This document shows positions 6,172-6,662 of a DNA stretch of 6,662 bases, piece after piece. Origin of the DNA: Alphaproteobacteria bacterium (GTDB lineage Bacteria; Pseudomonadota; Alphaproteobacteria; SHVP01); the NCBI GenBank assembly GCA_026421105.1, contig JAPKDI010000068.1:1-6662 (forward strand), read 5' to 3'. A program made the position numbers and the translations under genes. Position 1 is the first letter of the stretch. The number at the start of each line of letters is the position of its first letter. The notes below the pieces were generated by a model that ran no database searches, was not told the origin of the DNA, and saw only the letters and a program-made list of their open reading frames with translations.

Positions 6172-6662
6172 ATGATCGAAGAACTCAAGACCGGCAAAAC
6201 CGAACAGGAACGTGAAGAGGCCGATCAAAAGGTCCGCCAAACGGTTGAAAGTATCATTGCCGACGTGAAGGCGCGCGGCGACGCAGCGGTCCGGGATTTA
6301 TCGGAGAAATTCGACAAATGGGGTCCGGAATCCTACCGACTGAGCGCGGCACAGATTGACGAAGTGGTGGCCTCGGTGGCCCCACAGACTGTCGAGGACA
6401 TTAAATTCGCCCAAACCCAGATCGCCAACTTTGCCCAGAAACAGCTCGAGTCACTGCACGATATCGAGGTGGAAACGCTGCCGGGTGTAGTGCTCGGTCA
6501 CAAAAACCTGCCCGTCGACTCGGTCGGGTGCTATGTCCCGGGCGGGCGCTACCCGATGGTGGCCTCGGCCCACATGAGCGTGTTAACCGCCAAAGTCGCA
6601 GGTGTACGCCGGGTTGTAGCCTGTACGCCACCAATCAACGGCAAGCTGCCGGCCGAAACCAT
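6172..6662 (+). CDS. HisD-family (histidinol dehydrogenase-like) NAD-dependent dehydrogenase, HpsN-like, 3' truncated by the window edge
   Basis: The first 163 residues are present, out of about 430 in the family, and the frame is open at the window end. The family oxidises an alcohol to a carboxylate in two NAD+-dependent steps with a zinc ion. GDAAVRDLSEKFD (36-48), LPGVVLGHKNLPVDSVGCYVPGG (103-125) and the TAKVAGVRRVVACTPP region (139-154) identify it. Residues 126-138, RYPMVASAHMSVL, replace the AxYPSSVLMN-type stretch of biosynthetic HisD and, as I recall, match the sulfopropanediol dehydrogenase (HpsN) branch. The zinc ligands and catalytic histidines lie beyond the window, so activity cannot be checked. 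No other his gene is nearby and the neighbours are amide and ureide hydrolases, which favours a catabolic role. Family membership is firm; the substrate is inferred and open. Confidence 0.9.
   Translation, partial: MIEELKTGKTEQEREEADQKVRQTVESIIADVKARGDAAVRDLSEKFDKWGPESYRLSAAQIDEVVASVAPQTVEDIKFAQTQIANFAQKQLESLHDIEVETLPGVVLGHKNLPVDSVGCYVPGGRYPMVASAHMSVLTAKVAGVRRVVACTPPINGKLPAET

Noticed and set aside
5949..6215. 88-codon open frame in the divergent region, overlapping the HisD-like start
   Set aside because: It starts at TTG with no SD, is Pro/Arg/Ser-rich, and would overlap the well supported HisD-like start out of frame.

Overview
The window looks like a piece of a bacterial catabolic gene cluster. 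Moderately GC-rich coding, Shine-Dalgarno (SD) sites and the protein families suggest a proteobacterium, most likely an alphaproteobacterium. That placement is inferred from the families and style, not proven. No RNA gene, insertion sequence, CRISPR array or phage gene is visible. Genes are tightly packed, and nearly every base outside two divergent promoter regions is coding.

Layout from left to right: an Asp/Glu/hydantoin racemase-superfamily protein (+, 3-782); an amidase-signature hydrolase of the enantioselective-amidase type (-, 795-2354), converging on it with a 12-base gap; a 76-base divergent control region (2355-2430) with a strong dyad; a PuuE-like, NodB-fold allantoinase (+, 2431-3345); a second amidase-signature hydrolase of the indoleacetamide/mandelamide hydrolase type (-, 3346-4764), whose stop codon abuts the PuuE stop with no spacer; a PotA-type ABC importer ATPase (-, 4788-5885), 23 bases upstream of the second amidase and probably co-transcribed with it; a 286-base divergent control region with two dyads (5886-6171); and the 5' part of a HisD-family dehydrogenase (+, from 6172, running off the window), which resembles the sulfopropanediol dehydrogenase (HpsN) branch more than biosynthetic HisD.

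How the genes may work together (inference): the ABC ATPase would power import of a small nitrogenous compound, possibly a ureide, hydantoin, cyclic imide or amide. The PuuE-like enzyme would open or hydrolyse a ureide ring, the racemase-like protein would act on the same compound or a related one, and the two amidases would release ammonia from amide intermediates. The HisD-like enzyme would oxidise an alcohol to a carboxylate. An allantoin racemase (HpxA) paired with a PuuE-type allantoinase (HpxB) is known from purine catabolism, but the racemase here has Thr and Ser at the two catalytic cysteine positions, so it is unlikely to be an ordinary racemase. The true substrate cannot be read from the sequence.

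The most notable points are the cysteine-less racemase homologue, the combination of enzymes on alternating strands, the zero-base convergent stop junction, the perfect 11-bp hairpin at the first convergent junction, and the dyads in both divergent promoter regions.
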